Below the pieces are notes generated by a model. That model saw only the letters and a program-made list of their open reading frames with translations. It was not told the DNA's origin and made no database searches. The position numbers were made by a program, and so were the translations under genes. Below are positions 1 to 7,530 of a stretch of 50,319 bases of DNA, piece after piece. The stretch comes from Inquilinus limosus. Its GTDB lineage: Bacteria; Pseudomonadota; Alphaproteobacteria; DSM-16000; Inquilinaceae. The stretch is taken from assembly GCF_002195995.1 (NCBI RefSeq), contig NZ_NHON01000018.1:1-50319 (forward strand), in the 5' to 3' direction. The stretch's first letter is position 1. Every line of letters begins with the position of its first letter.

Positions 1-117
1 AGCGCACCGCCTTCCGCGACCCGTCCTCCTACTTCCACCACCAGCGCGACCTGCCGGAGGCCGAGGCCTCCTACTTCCACCACCAGCGCGACCTGCCGGA
101 GGCCGAGGCCCGCCGCC
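1..117. repeat. Chimeric duplication of an internal coaA segment at the window edge
   Basis: Bases 1-68 are identical to 812-879 inside coaA. Bases 27-68 are then repeated directly as 69-110 (a 42-bp tandem unit), and the match to coaA runs on to about base 116. The sequence then switches abruptly to the authentic 5' part of coaA at about 118. The duplicated segment is out of frame with coaA, so it does not encode a plausible N-terminus. Inside coaA the 42-bp unit occurs only once. This looks like an assembly misjoin at a contig end, or a local rearrangement that removed the true coaA start. Confidence 0.85.
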
Positions 118-1023
118 TATGACCGTTTCACCCGGGGCGAATGGGCGGCGCTGCGCGACACCACGCCGATGGCGCTGACCGATGCCGAGCTGGCCGAGCT
201 GCGCGGCCTGAACGACCCGGTGTCGCTGGCCGATGTCGCCGACATCCACCTGCCGCTGTCGCGCCTGTTGAACCTGCATGTCGCCGCCGCCCGGGCGCTG
301 GACGGGGTGCAGGATTCCTTCCTCGGCCGGCCGGGCCCGCCGCCGCCCTACATCATCGGCGTCGCCGGCAGCGTCGCCGTGGGCAAGAGCACCTTCGCCC
401 GGCTGCTGCGCCTGCTGCTGTCGCGCTGGCCCGACCATCCGCGGGTCGAGCTGGTGACCACCGACGGCTTCCTGTGGCCGAGGAAGGTGCTGGAGGAGCG
501 CGGGCTGATGCGCCGCAAGGGCTTCCCCGAAAGCTACGACCTGCGCCGGATGATCGGCTTCCTGGCGGCGGTGAAGTCCGGCCGGCCGGAGGTGGAGGCG
601 CCGGTCTACTCCCACCTCACCTACGACATCCTGCCCGGCCAGAAGCAGGTGGTGCGGCAGCCGGACATCCTGATCTTCGAGGGGCTGAACGTGCTGCAGG
701 CCCCGGCCGGCGCCTCGGTCGTCACCTCCGACTTCTTCGACTTCTCGGTCTATGTCGACGCCGAGGAGGAGGATGTCGCCCGCTGGTTCGTCGAGCGCCG
801 CCTGCTGCTGCAGCGCACCGCCTTCCGCGACCCGTCCTCCTACTTCCACCACCAGCGCGACCTGCCGGAGGCCGAGGCCCGCCGCGCCGCCCGCGAGATC
901 TGGGACCAGATCAACGGCGTGAACCTGCGCGAGAACATCCTGCCCACCCGGCAGCGCGCCCGGCTGGTGCTGCACAAGGCCGCCGACCATTCGGTCGACG
1001 CCGTCGCGCTGCGCCGGATGTAG
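118..1023 (+). CDS. coaA: Type I pantothenate kinase, 5' end missing
   Basis: Catalyses ATP-dependent phosphorylation of pantothenate, the first step of coenzyme A synthesis in the cytosol. From memory of E. coli CoaA, homology begins at the YDRF..EWAALRD stretch (base 118) and runs to the C-terminal end. The Walker A loop GSVAVGKST is near base 370, followed by [25 protein letters not shown] and FEGLNVLQ, and NILPTRERA-like residues near the end. About 15 N-terminal residues are missing because the upstream DNA is the chimeric repeat. The first in-frame ATG is at 169, but starting there would drop about 17 residues of clear homology. It ends 2 bases before the next gene, so the two are probably cotranscribed. 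Confidence 0.93.
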   Translation, partial: YDRFTRGEWAALRDTTPMALTDAELAELRGLNDPVSLADVADIHLPLSRLLNLHVAAARALDGVQDSFLGRPGPPPPYIIGVAGSVAVGKSTFARLLRLLLSRWPDHPRVELVTTDGFLWPRKVLEERGLMRRKGFPESYDLRRMIGFLAAVKSGRPEVEAPVYSHLTYDILPGQKQVVRQPDILIFEGLNVLQAPAGASVVTSDFFDFSVYVDAEEEDVARWFVERRLLLQRTAFRDPSSYFHHQRDLPEAEARRAAREIWDQINGVNLRENILPTRQRARLVLHKAADHSVDAVALRRM

Positions 1024-1025
1024 CC

Positions 1026-1790
1026 ATGGCGCTGCCGCCGCTGGGACCGCTGCTGGGATCGGGCAAGGAGGCCGAGGTCTTCGACAGCGGCGCCCTGGCG
1101 GTGAAGCTGTACCGGATGACGGCGACCGCGCCGAAGCCGTCGGCGTTCCATGAGGCGTCGGTGCTGGCCCTGGTCGGGGCCCACGGGCTGCCGGTGCCGG
1201 AGGTCCGCGCCGTCGGGCAGGTCGACGGCCGCTGGGGCATCGCCATGACCCGGGCGGACGGCCCGCCCCTCGGCGAGGCGATGCGCCCCGGCGCCGCGGC
1301 CGTGGCGGCCGGGCTGCAGCGGATGGTCCGGCTGCACCGGGCGATCCATGACTGCCCGGGGACGCATCTCGCCGGGCTGAAGCAGCGGCTGGCGGCGGAT
1401 ATCGGCCGGGCGGCCGCGACGCTGGGCCGGCCCCTGGCGCGGCGGCTGCTGGCCGGCCTGGCCGCGCTGCCGGCGGGCGACCGGCTGTGCCACGGCGACT
1501 TCCACCCCTGGAACATCCTGGGCCCGCCGGGCCGGGAGGTGGTGGTCGACTGGCTGGACGCCCGCGCCGGCGATCCGGCGGCGGATGTGTGCCGCTCCTA
1601 TGTCCTGATCCACCCCGTGGCGCCGGACGTCGCCGCCGCCTATGTCGAGGCCTATGCCGCCGGCTCCGGCATCGGCCGGGACCGCATCCTGGCCTGGCTG
1701 CCCGTCGTTGCCGCCGCCCGCCTGGCCGAGGGCGTGCCGGACCAGGCGGAAGCGCTGCTGCGGCTGGCGGAGGCCGGACCGTTGCCTTGA
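1026..1790 (+). CDS. Aminoglycoside phosphotransferase (APH)-family kinase
   Basis: 254-residue protein with the APH/choline-kinase fold signature. It has a glycine-rich start ([11 protein letters not shown]), a lysine in AVKLY near residue 30, the catalytic loop [10 protein letters not shown] near residue 160 and the metal-binding VVDWLDA about 15 residues later. It probably phosphorylates a small-molecule hydroxyl. The family is broad and includes homoserine, choline and drug kinases, so the substrate cannot be named. The ATG lies 2 bases after the coaA stop, suggesting translational coupling. The protein is a little short for a resistance enzyme, and nothing around it suggests antibiotic resistance. 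Confidence 0.8.
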   Translation: MALPPLGPLLGSGKEAEVFDSGALAVKLYRMTATAPKPSAFHEASVLALVGAHGLPVPEVRAVGQVDGRWGIAMTRADGPPLGEAMRPGAAAVAAGLQRMVRLHRAIHDCPGTHLAGLKQRLAADIGRAAATLGRPLARRLLAGLAALPAGDRLCHGDFHPWNILGPPGREVVVDWLDARAGDPAADVCRSYVLIHPVAPDVAAAYVEAYAAGSGIGRDRILAWLPVVAAARLAEGVPDQAEALLRLAEAGPLP

Positions 1791-1950
1791 TCCTGAGGGC
1801 TGCGAAACCCGGCGTTCCAGGCGGTTTCCGCCGTCGAACTTGCCATCGGGGCCGTCGTCCCCCATGTTTACGGGGTCATTCTGGTTCGGACGGCCGGCCT
1901 GCCATGCCCTTGCGGCCGCGGATCCCTCGCCTTTCCCCGTTACCGTCTGA

Positions 1951-1976
1951 TGCGTCGCGCGGCTGCGCGCGGCGCA
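1951..1976 (+). promoter_or_regulatory. Stem-loop in the csp 5' leader
   Basis: 11-bp arms (TGCGTCGCGCG at 1951-1961, CGCGCGGCGCA at 1966-1976) pair with one G-T wobble around a 4-base loop. The stem lies 10 bases before the GGAGG ribosome binding site of the cold-shock gene. Structured leaders are known to regulate some csp mRNAs; a role here is inference. The rest of the 209-bp gap 1791-1999 shows no gene. Confidence 0.4.
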
Positions 1977-1999
1977 ACCCCTCAACTGGAGGAAAAGCG

Positions 2000-2209
2000 A
2001 TGCCGATCGGCACCGTCAAGTGGTTCAACAGCACCAAAGGCTTCGGTTTCATTCAGCCGGAGAGCGGCGGCCCGGACGTGTTCGTCCATATCTCGGCCGT
2101 CGAGCGCGCCGGCCTGCGTGGGCTGAACGAAGGCCAGCAGATCTCCTACGAAGAGCAGCGCGATCCGAAGCGCGGCAAGACCTCGGCGGAGAATCTGAAG
2201 GCCGTCTGA
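2000..2209 (+). CDS. Cold-shock domain protein (CspA family)
   Basis: 69-residue single cold-shock domain. It has RNP1 KGFGFI and RNP2 VFVHIS, and the typical start GTVKWFN. It binds single-stranded nucleic acid and acts as an RNA chaperone or transcription antiterminator. The start is set by a strong GGAGG 8 bases upstream. The length is normal for alphaproteobacterial Csp proteins. The insertion of an [10 protein letters not shown] segment and the ending [18 protein letters not shown] are standard for the family. It sits alone between a structured leader and a strong terminator, so it is probably monocistronic. Confidence 0.96.
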   Translation: MPIGTVKWFNSTKGFGFIQPESGGPDVFVHISAVERAGLRGLNEGQQISYEEQRDPKRGKTSAENLKAV

Positions 2210-2231
2210 GCCTTCGACTGCGGAGCGGATC

Positions 2232-2264
2232 AGGAGCGCCCGCGCCGTCGGGCGCTCCTTTTCT
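2232..2264 (+). terminator. Rho-independent terminator after csp
   Basis: Perfect 11-bp stem (AGGAGCGCCCG / CGGGCGCTCCT) with a 6-base loop, followed by TTTTCTC. It lies 23 bases after the cold-shock stop codon and reads on the + strand. Confidence 0.88.
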
Positions 2265-2310
2265 CGTGAGAGACCGGCGATGCGACGCATCGCGCCAGAG
2301 GGAGGCCGTC

Positions 2311-2475
2311 ATGCCGTTCAAGCCGAACTACAATCAGCAGCGCAGCGAGCGTAACCGCCTCAAGGAGCAGAAGAAGCAGGAGAAGCTGCAGAAGCGCGAG
2401 GAAGAGAGCGCCCGCCGCAAGGCCGCCCAGGAGAGCGGTGAGCCGCCTCAGGACGACGAGACCGATCCGTCCTGA
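2311..2475 (+). CDS. Small highly charged protein of unknown function
   Basis: 54 residues, starting MPFKPNYNQQRSERNRLKEQ, followed by a run of K/E/R-rich helix and an acidic, disordered-looking tail (DDETDPS). The composition predicts one charged alpha helix. GGGAGG lies 5-9 bases before the ATG. Similar short KKQEKLQKREEE proteins are common in alphaproteobacteria near csp genes, but I know of no assigned function. It follows the csp terminator by about 45 bases and precedes another small gene by 24 bases, so these two may form a unit. Confidence 0.7.
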   Translation: MPFKPNYNQQRSERNRLKEQKKQEKLQKREEESARRKAAQESGEPPQDDETDPS

Positions 2476-2499
2476 CCCGACCCGTCACCGGAGAGCCCC

Positions 2500-2733
2500 A
2501 TGGCCCGGAGCACCAAGAAGCAGTCGAACGACAGCACCTTCGTGCTGTTCAACATCGTCTACCAGGACGGCACGCTGAGCTCGAACCGCAAGGTGCCGCG
2601 CGCCGAGGCCGACGGGCTGGACGGCGAGGATGCCGTGCGCGCCTTCATCGAGGCGCAGGACCGCAAGATCGCCGAGATGTCCGGCAATCCGCGCGGCCCG
2701 ATCAAGACCATGACCCGGCTGCGCGGCCAATAG
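2500..2733 (+). CDS. Small conserved hypothetical protein, 77 residues
   Basis: The protein begins MARSTKKQSNDSTFVLFNIVYQDG and has a beta-hairpin-like first half (TFVLFNIVY, LSSNRKVP) and a helical acidic second half (DGEDAVRAFIEAQDRKIAEM). A GGAGAG motif lies 6 bases before the ATG. No catalytic motif is visible and I do not recognise a family. It is the last gene before a strong + strand terminator and lies 24 bases after the charged 54-residue gene. Confidence 0.68.
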   Translation: MARSTKKQSNDSTFVLFNIVYQDGTLSSNRKVPRAEADGLDGEDAVRAFIEAQDRKIAEMSGNPRGPIKTMTRLRGQ

Positions 2734-2757
2734 CCAGCGCCCGACGGTCCAACGCCG

Positions 2758-2785
2758 AGCCGGGCTCCGCAGAGCCCGGCTTTTT
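2758..2785 (+). terminator. Rho-independent terminator, usable by both strands
   Basis: 9- to 10-bp perfect stem (AGCCGGGCTC / GAGCCCGGCT) with a CGCA loop, then TTTTT at 2781-2785. It sits between the convergent ends of the 77-residue gene and the PheC-like gene. The T-run serves the + strand. Confidence 0.88.
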
Positions 2786-2791
2786 CGTGCC

Positions 2792-3568
2792 TCAGCCGAA
2801 CCAGGCGGCGCTGAACCTGGCGTGGCTGCCGTCGTGCAGGCGCAGGTTCAGCCACTGGTCGACGAAGGCCTTGAACACCACGTCGCCGCGCGGCAGCAGA
2901 TAGGCCTTCTCGGCGAAGGTGAAGGGCTGGTCCGGATGCACCGCGCACAGGCCCGGGCGCAGCTTCTGCTGCAGCCGGGTCTCGCTGGCGTCGGTGATCA
3001 TCACATCGGCCCGGTCGGCCAGGATCTCGTCGAAGATCGTGGTGTTGTCCGGGAAGATGGTGATCGGCGCCGTCTTGATGTGCTCGCGCGCGAAGGCCTC
3101 GTTGGTGCCGCCCGGCGGCTCGATCACCCGGACGCCGGGCTGGTCGATCTGCTCCACCGTCGCGAACCTGTCGACATTCTCGCATTTGGTGATCGGGGTC
3201 TTGCCGTCGACATCGATCGGGATGCTGAAGAAGGCCTGCTTCTGCCGCTGCAGGGTGACGCTGATGCCGCCCATCGCCATGTCGCAGGCACCGCTGGTGA
3301 AATCCGCCATCAGCGTCTTCCAGCTGGTCTTCACGAACTCCGCCTTCACCCCGATGGCGGCGGCCAGGTCCTTCGCCATGTCGATGTCGATGCCCTGGTA
3401 CTCGCCCTTGGCCGGGTCGAGATAGGTGAAGGGCTTGTAGTCGCCGGTGGTGCAGACCTTCAGCACCCCGGCCTTGGCCACGGCGTCGAGCGTGTCGGTG
3501 CGGTCCGCCGCGGCCGCGGCGGCGGCAGGCAGGGCGAGCAGCAAGGTGGCGGCGGCGAGCAGGCGCAT
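2792..3568 (-). CDS. pheC: Periplasmic cyclohexadienyl dehydratase-like protein (PheC type, solute-binding fold)
   Basis: 258 residues with a signal peptide (MRLLAAATLLLALPAAAAAA) and the type II solute-binding fold. The body matches Pseudomonas aeruginosa PheC as I remember it. Shared features are TTGDYKPF near 40, MGGIS, QAFFSIP, DGKTPIT at 121, IDQPGV, PGGTNE at 152-157, FPDNTTIF, and LCAVHP..PF.FAEKAYLLPR near the end. PheC converts prephenate and arogenate to phenylpyruvate and phenylalanine in the periplasm. The Glu of GGTNE, which I believe corresponds to its catalytic acid, is present. No ABC permease or ATPase is adjacent, which favours an enzyme over a transport receptor. GGGAGGAA precedes the ATG. 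An amino-acid binding protein is the alternative. Confidence 0.75.
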   Translation of the reverse strand: MRLLAAATLLLALPAAAAAAADRTDTLDAVAKAGVLKVCTTGDYKPFTYLDPAKGEYQGIDIDMAKDLAAAIGVKAEFVKTSWKTLMADFTSGACDMAMGGISVTLQRQKQAFFSIPIDVDGKTPITKCENVDRFATVEQIDQPGVRVIEPPGGTNEAFAREHIKTAPITIFPDNTTIFDEILADRADVMITDASETRLQQKLRPGLCAVHPDQPFTFAEKAYLLPRGDVVFKAFVDQWLNLRLHDGSHARFSAAWFG

Positions 3569-3667
3569 GGTTCCTCCCGGTTCTGATTCGGCCAGGATCT
3601 TAGTCGGACAATTGCGGCGCCACCAACAGGGTCGTCGGCGCGGCCGGCCGCGGCTACCATCACCGCC

Positions 3668-4396
3668 ATGAAGCTGATCGCCTACACCATCGGCGGGGCG
3701 CATCCCGAGATCCGGCCGGCCCCGGCCACGCGCGACTGGATGTCGGCGACGCCCGAGGGCTTCGCCTATCGCTGCCTACCGCTGAACATCGCCAACGCCC
3801 ATGGCTGGGAGATCCTGTGCCCGTCCCCGATCCGCGCCTGGTGGGACGGCGGCTCGGCGCCGGACTCGGTGCGGGTCGAGGCGCCCGGTGACACGCCGGC
3901 GCCGGCGGTCGGGCATTTCGGCAGCGGCATCCTGACCTTCCACGTGCCGCTGCTGCTGCGCACCGAGCCGGGCTGCAACCTCTGGGTCTCCGGCCCGGTC
4001 AACGCGCCGAAGGACGGCATCGCGGCCCTGACCGGCGTGGTCGAGACCGACTGGTCGCCCTACGGCTTCACCATGAACTGGCGCTTCACCCGGCCGAACC
4101 ACATGGTCGAGTTCGCGGCCGGCGAGCCGTTCTGCCTGTTCTTCCCGCTGGCGCGCGACACGGTCGAGGCGGCGGAGCCGGAGATCCGGCCGCTGTCCGA
4201 CGAGCCGGAGCTCGAGGCGCGCTACTGGGCCTTCCACCGCGGCCGCGCCGACTTCCTGGCCGACCTGCCGGTGCCCGGCACCGAGGCCAATGAGGCGAAA
4301 TGGCAGAAGGGCTATTACCGCGGCCTGGACACCGACGGCACCCCCGCGCCCGAGCACCAGACCAAGCTGAGGTTGAGGCCGTTTCGGGAGGGGTAG
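3668..4396 (+). CDS. DUF6065-family protein
   Basis: 242 residues, starting MKLIAYTIGGAHPEIRPAP and carrying the block EGFAYRCLPLNIANAHGWEI that I associate with the DUF6065 family. The protein is soluble and rich in Trp and aromatic residues, with no signal peptide or membrane segment. Later blocks include WSPYGFTMNWRFTRP and FCLFFPLARD, and a C-terminal WQKGYYRG. The function is unknown. It is transcribed divergently from the PheC-like gene with a 99-base gap and is followed at once by the composite palindromic repeat. The family name is from memory; the reading frame is well supported by length and codon use. Confidence 0.75.
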   Translation: MKLIAYTIGGAHPEIRPAPATRDWMSATPEGFAYRCLPLNIANAHGWEILCPSPIRAWWDGGSAPDSVRVEAPGDTPAPAVGHFGSGILTFHVPLLLRTEPGCNLWVSGPVNAPKDGIAALTGVVETDWSPYGFTMNWRFTRPNHMVEFAAGEPFCLFFPLARDTVEAAEPEIRPLSDEPELEARYWAFHRGRADFLADLPVPGTEANEAKWQKGYYRGLDTDGTPAPEHQTKLRLRPFREG

Positions 4397-4415
4397 GATC
4401 TAGGCGAACCCTTTT

Positions 4416-4556
4416 GCGTTGCCTCTCCCGCCTGGCGGGAGAGGTCGGGCTCGCGGCAGCGAGACCGGGTGAGGGTTGGTCCCGGCCTCGACGAACTCCC
4501 CTTACCCGGAGCCGCTTCGCGTCTCCGACCTCTCCCGCAAGCGGGAGAGGCAACGC
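4416..4556. repeat. Composite palindromic intergenic repeat, copy 1
   Basis: 141-bp element bounded by perfect 16-bp inverted ends (GCGTTGCCTCTCCCGC / GCGGGAGAGGCAACGC). It contains two inner hairpins, GGGCTCGCGGCAGCGAGACC on the left and GGAGCCGCTTCGCGTCTCC on the right, separated by a less conserved centre. A second copy starts at 50198 in the opposite orientation. It lies between convergent genes and ends 6 bases before the stop codon of the TPR gene, so it may also act as a bidirectional terminator. Confidence 0.85.
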
Positions 4557-4562
4557 GTTCGT

Positions 4563-5933
4563 CTAGCCGCAGGCCCTCTTCTCCGCCGCAACCGCCCCCG
4601 CCTCGTCGCCGGCCAGCCGCAATGCCCTCACGGTCAGGCGCCAGTTGAAGGGGCTGCCGGGCTTGGCCTCGACGCGCTCGGCCGCCAGGGACCGGGCGAG
4701 ATCCGCCTGGCCGCCCCGCAGCGCCGCCTCGACCAGGGTGAGATTGAGCACATCGCGCTGGGCGTGGCTGCCGCCGAAGCGGTGCGCCACCGCCCGCACC
4801 GGCCCCAGCAGTTCCACCGCCGTCGCATAGTCGCCGGCGCCGAAGGCGCGCAGCGCCCGGCACACCGGCAGCCCGACCTCGGCCGTCATCGCCGCGTTGG
4901 TGCCGCCCGAATCGGCGCGCCGAGCCTGCGCTGCCAGCAGCCGGCCGGCATCGGCGTCGCGGCCGGTGGCGACGAAGGCCATCATCGCGTGCATGTCGTT
5001 GAAGGCGTAGTAGCCGTCCTCCGCCATCGGCGCCCAGGTGTCGGCGAGATCCGCCCAGCGGGCGCCGCCGTCCACGCCGCGAAGATGCAGCCGCCACAGC
5101 AGGGCCGTGGCGTCCAGCGTCTCCAGCGCCACCGGCGAGGGACGCGGCCGGATCGCCTCGTCATACAGCCGCAGCACCGTCTCGGTGTCGCCGAGGTCGA
5201 GATGGTAGAGGGCGAGGTGCCACCAGTTGTGGAAGGCGAACATGTTGTCCGGCGCCCAGTCGCCGCTGCGGCCGGACAGCCAGTCGACACCCTCCGGCAG
5301 CCGCCCCTCCATCTCCAGCACATGGGCGACGGCGTGGATCGCCCAGGGGTCGCGCGGCTGCAGCGCCACGGCGCGGCGGCCGGTGGCCTCGGCGGTGCGG
5401 TAGTCGCCGGTCTCCTCGAGGCCGAAGGCGTGCATGCCGAGGACATAGCCATAGCCCGGCACCGCTTCGTCCCAGGCCGGCAGGGCCCGGGCGATGCGGT
5501 CGCGCAGCAGCGTGGTGTGGCCGAGATAGAAATCGCCGAGATGCGCCGCCTGCAGCGCCAGCCCGTCGCGCGGCCAGGCCTCGGCCACCCGGCCCCAGCC
5601 ATCGACCGCGCCGGCGAAGTCGCCGTCCAGCCAGGCGCGCAAGGCCGCGATGTGGCCGCGCTCGCGCTCATTCGCCCCCGCCGCCAGCGCCTCCGCCGCC
5701 TCGACGCTCTGGCGCAGCGGCGCCTCGGCCGCCTTCTCGGTCGCCAGCGCCATCAGCGTGCCGCGCAGGCAATGGCCCATGACGAAGCCCGGATCCTCGG
5801 CCAGCGCCGCGTCGATCTCGGCCAAGGGGTCGCGGACATAGCTGTGCAGCTTCTCGGCCGCCGCCTCGTAGCGGTCGAGCGCGGCGCGGCTGGCGGTCGA
5901 GACCGGAACGCCGCGGCTGTCGATGAGCCCCAT
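4563..5933 (-). CDS. Tetratricopeptide-repeat protein, TTC38-like
   Basis: 456-residue soluble, all-helical protein. TPR-like helical pairs run through its length (for example LAEIDAALAEDPGFVMGHCLRG and AVALQPRDPWAIHAVAHVLEM). The central HAVAHVLEMEGR and NMFAFHNWWHLALYHLDLG motifs are typical of the TTC38 family, whose length is also about 450 residues. The family has no firmly known biochemical role; it is assumed to be a protein-interaction scaffold. The start ATG is preceded by AGGAGGAT. No signal peptide is seen. The next upstream gene on this strand is a 58-residue basic protein whose stop is 24 bases away, so cotranscription is possible. Confidence 0.85.
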   Translation of the reverse strand: MGLIDSRGVPVSTASRAALDRYEAAAEKLHSYVRDPLAEIDAALAEDPGFVMGHCLRGTLMALATEKAAEAPLRQSVEAAEALAAGANERERGHIAALRAWLDGDFAGAVDGWGRVAEAWPRDGLALQAAHLGDFYLGHTTLLRDRIARALPAWDEAVPGYGYVLGMHAFGLEETGDYRTAEATGRRAVALQPRDPWAIHAVAHVLEMEGRLPEGVDWLSGRSGDWAPDNMFAFHNWWHLALYHLDLGDTETVLRLYDEAIRPRPSPVALETLDATALLWRLHLRGVDGGARWADLADTWAPMAEDGYYAFNDMHAMMAFVATGRDADAGRLLAAQARRADSGGTNAAMTAEVGLPVCRALRAFGAGDYATAVELLGPVRAVAHRFGGSHAQRDVLNLTLVEAALRGGQADLARSLAAERVEAKPGSPFNWRLTVRALRLAGDEAGAVAAEKRACG

Positions 5934-5957
5934 GGCCGGATCCTCCTGTTGGCCCGG

Positions 5958-6134
5958 TCAGGATACCCGAAGGGCAGAAATGGCGAAGCCCCCGTCCGGT
6001 CGGCGGGGGCTTCGGTGCTTGTCCTTGCGGCTGTAGACCTTGCCGGACGGGACGATCTTGTGGCCGAGCCGGCGGGCGATCAGGGCATGCGGATCGCGCC
6101 GCTTCGGCCCGGCCTTGGGCACGGGCTTCTTCAT
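5958..6134 (-). CDS. Small basic protein, 58 residues, unknown function
   Basis: Starts MKKPVPKAGPKRRDPHALIARRLGH and is rich in Lys, Arg and Pro, with a middle segment IVPSGKVYSRKDKHR. AAAGGAGTGG lies 3 bases before the ATG, a good ribosome binding site that fixes the start. The composition suggests a nucleic-acid-associated or ribosome-associated peptide, but this is inference. I do not recognise the family. The last residues (GGFAISALRVS) overlap the region just upstream of the TPR gene. Confidence 0.65.
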   Translation of the reverse strand: MKKPVPKAGPKRRDPHALIARRLGHKIVPSGKVYSRKDKHRSPRRPDGGFAISALRVS

Positions 6135-6449
6135 CTGCCACTCCTTTCGGGCTGGGCCGCCGTGATATGGCGTTTCGCCGATCCGGCGCAAGGCCGGGCC
6201 GTTTCGTGTTAAGAAATATACGGAAACGCGAAACATCTGGCGGCGGATATGCGTTCATGTCACGTGTAACACCAACGAACGCCGCCGCGGACCGCCCAGC
6301 GACCGGTCCCCAGCACACCGAGGCCGCCCATTTCCCGCACAGCTGATTCCCAGGACCCGGTCAGACCGGACTGGTCCGCGCATGTCCGACGCCTCCGGAA
6401 GCAGTGGCGCCGTCGCGGCCGCCATCATGTCGCTGCCGCCGCGCAGGCC
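6135..6449. other. 315-bp intergenic gap before the acyltransferase
   Basis: AT-rich sequence around 6206-6232 (GTTAAGAAATATACGG) is the most promoter-like part and probably serves one or both divergent genes. The half nearest the acyltransferase is open in the acyltransferase frame from 6270 on (no stop) but has no ATG, GTG or TTG in that frame. No RNA gene or repeat was seen. Confidence 0.4.
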
Positions 6450-7373
6450 GTGCCGCTCTACGCCCTGTACGGGCTGATGCGGGCGCTGCCGCTGGACGCC
6501 GCCTCCGGCCTCGGCGGCTGGGTCGGCCGCACCATCGGCCCGCGCCTTGGCGCCTCGCGCCGCGCCGACGCCAATCTGCGCCTGGTGATGCCGGAGCTGT
6601 CGGCCGCCGGGCGCGAGCGCGTCATCCGCGGCATGTGGGACAATCTCGGCCGGGTGATCGCCGAGTTCCCGCATCTCGGCCGGCTGCGCCGCAGCGAGGG
6701 CCGGCGCGCCCGCCGCGTCCAGGTCGAGGGCATCGAGCATTTCCTGGCCGCCCGCGACGGCGGCCGCGGCGTGGTCATGGCAATCGGCCATTTCGGCAAT
6801 TGGGAGGTCGGGGCCGCGGTCGCGGCCAATCACGGCGTGCCCTTCACCGCCATCGCCCGGCCGCCGAAGAACCCGCTGGTGGGCTGGCTGCTCCACCGCA
6901 TGCGCAGCTCGGTCGGCACCATCCTGCTGGAGAAGCGGATGGAGGGGTCGGACGCCAAGCGCGCTTTGTCGGTGCTGCGCGCCGGCGGCGTGCTGGGGAT
7001 GATGGTCGACCAGCGCTACAATGGCGGGCTGAAGGTGCCGTTCATGGGCCATGACGCCATGACCTCGCCCGGCGCCGTGGCCATGGCCTACCATCTCGGC
7101 TGCGCCGTGATCCCGGTCAGGATCGAGCGCCAGGCCGGCGCCCGCTACCGCGCGGTGTTCGAGCCGCCGCTGGCGATGCCGCGCAGCGGCGACCGCAAGG
7201 CCGATATCGAGGCGGCGACGATCGCGCTGAACGGGGTGGTCGAGGGCTGGGTCCGCGGCCGGCCCGAGCAGTGGCTGTGGCTGCACAAGCGCTGGATGAT
7301 GCCGCGCCCGCGCAAGCTGCGGCAGCGCGTCCTGGCCTACAAGGCCAGCCTGGCCGCCGGCAACGAGGATTAG
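6450..7373 (+). CDS. Lysophospholipid acyltransferase, LpxL/HtrB-like
   Basis: 307 residues from a GTG start. It belongs to the lipid A lauroyl/myristoyl acyltransferase family, which transfers acyl chains at the inner membrane during lipid A or related lipid synthesis. Visible motifs are GHFGNWEV (the HX4D/E catalytic block) near residue 113, the substrate block around MMVDQRYNGG and KVPFMG, and RIERQAGARYRAVFEPPL near the end. The usual N-terminal membrane helix is short here, and the coding frame stays open for 180 bases upstream without a normal start codon. No good ribosome binding site precedes the GTG, so the true start is uncertain or the 5' end carries a frameshift. Confidence 0.85.
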   Translation: MPLYALYGLMRALPLDAASGLGGWVGRTIGPRLGASRRADANLRLVMPELSAAGRERVIRGMWDNLGRVIAEFPHLGRLRRSEGRRARRVQVEGIEHFLAARDGGRGVVMAIGHFGNWEVGAAVAANHGVPFTAIARPPKNPLVGWLLHRMRSSVGTILLEKRMEGSDAKRALSVLRAGGVLGMMVDQRYNGGLKVPFMGHDAMTSPGAVAMAYHLGCAVIPVRIERQAGARYRAVFEPPLAMPRSGDRKADIEAATIALNGVVEGWVRGRPEQWLWLHKRWMMPRPRKLRQRVLAYKASLAAGNED

Positions 7374-7403
7374 GCAGCGAGGCGGGAGCTTCAGAATTCC
7401 CAA

Positions 7404-7496
7404 CACCGTCATTGCGAGCGCAGCGAAGCAATCCAGGGCCAGCGCGAACCGGCTCCTGGATTGCTTCGTCGGCTTCGCCTCCTCGCAATGACGGTG
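7404..7496. repeat. CGTCATTGCGAG-type palindromic repeat, copy A1
   Basis: 93-bp hairpin element with 15-bp perfect ends (CACCGTCATTGCGAG / CTCGCAATGACGGTG) and an inner pair GAAGCAATCCAG / CTGGATTGCTTC. Close relatives occur at 19445-19540 and 29467-29554. It lies between the convergent ends of the acyltransferase and RHH genes. Confidence 0.9.
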
Positions 7497-7530
7497 AGAG
7501 ACGGGCGTCCTGAAAAGGCCCGCCGCCCGA

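Noticed and set aside
141-1790. Long + strand open frame overlapping coaA and continuing as the APH kinase
   Set aside because: The first 885 bases are an out-of-frame shadow of coaA; only the part from 1026 has family motifs, so the start was moved there.
4315-5097. 260-residue minus-strand frame running across the composite repeat
   Set aside because: Shadow of the TPR gene in another frame, extended by the GC-rich repeat.
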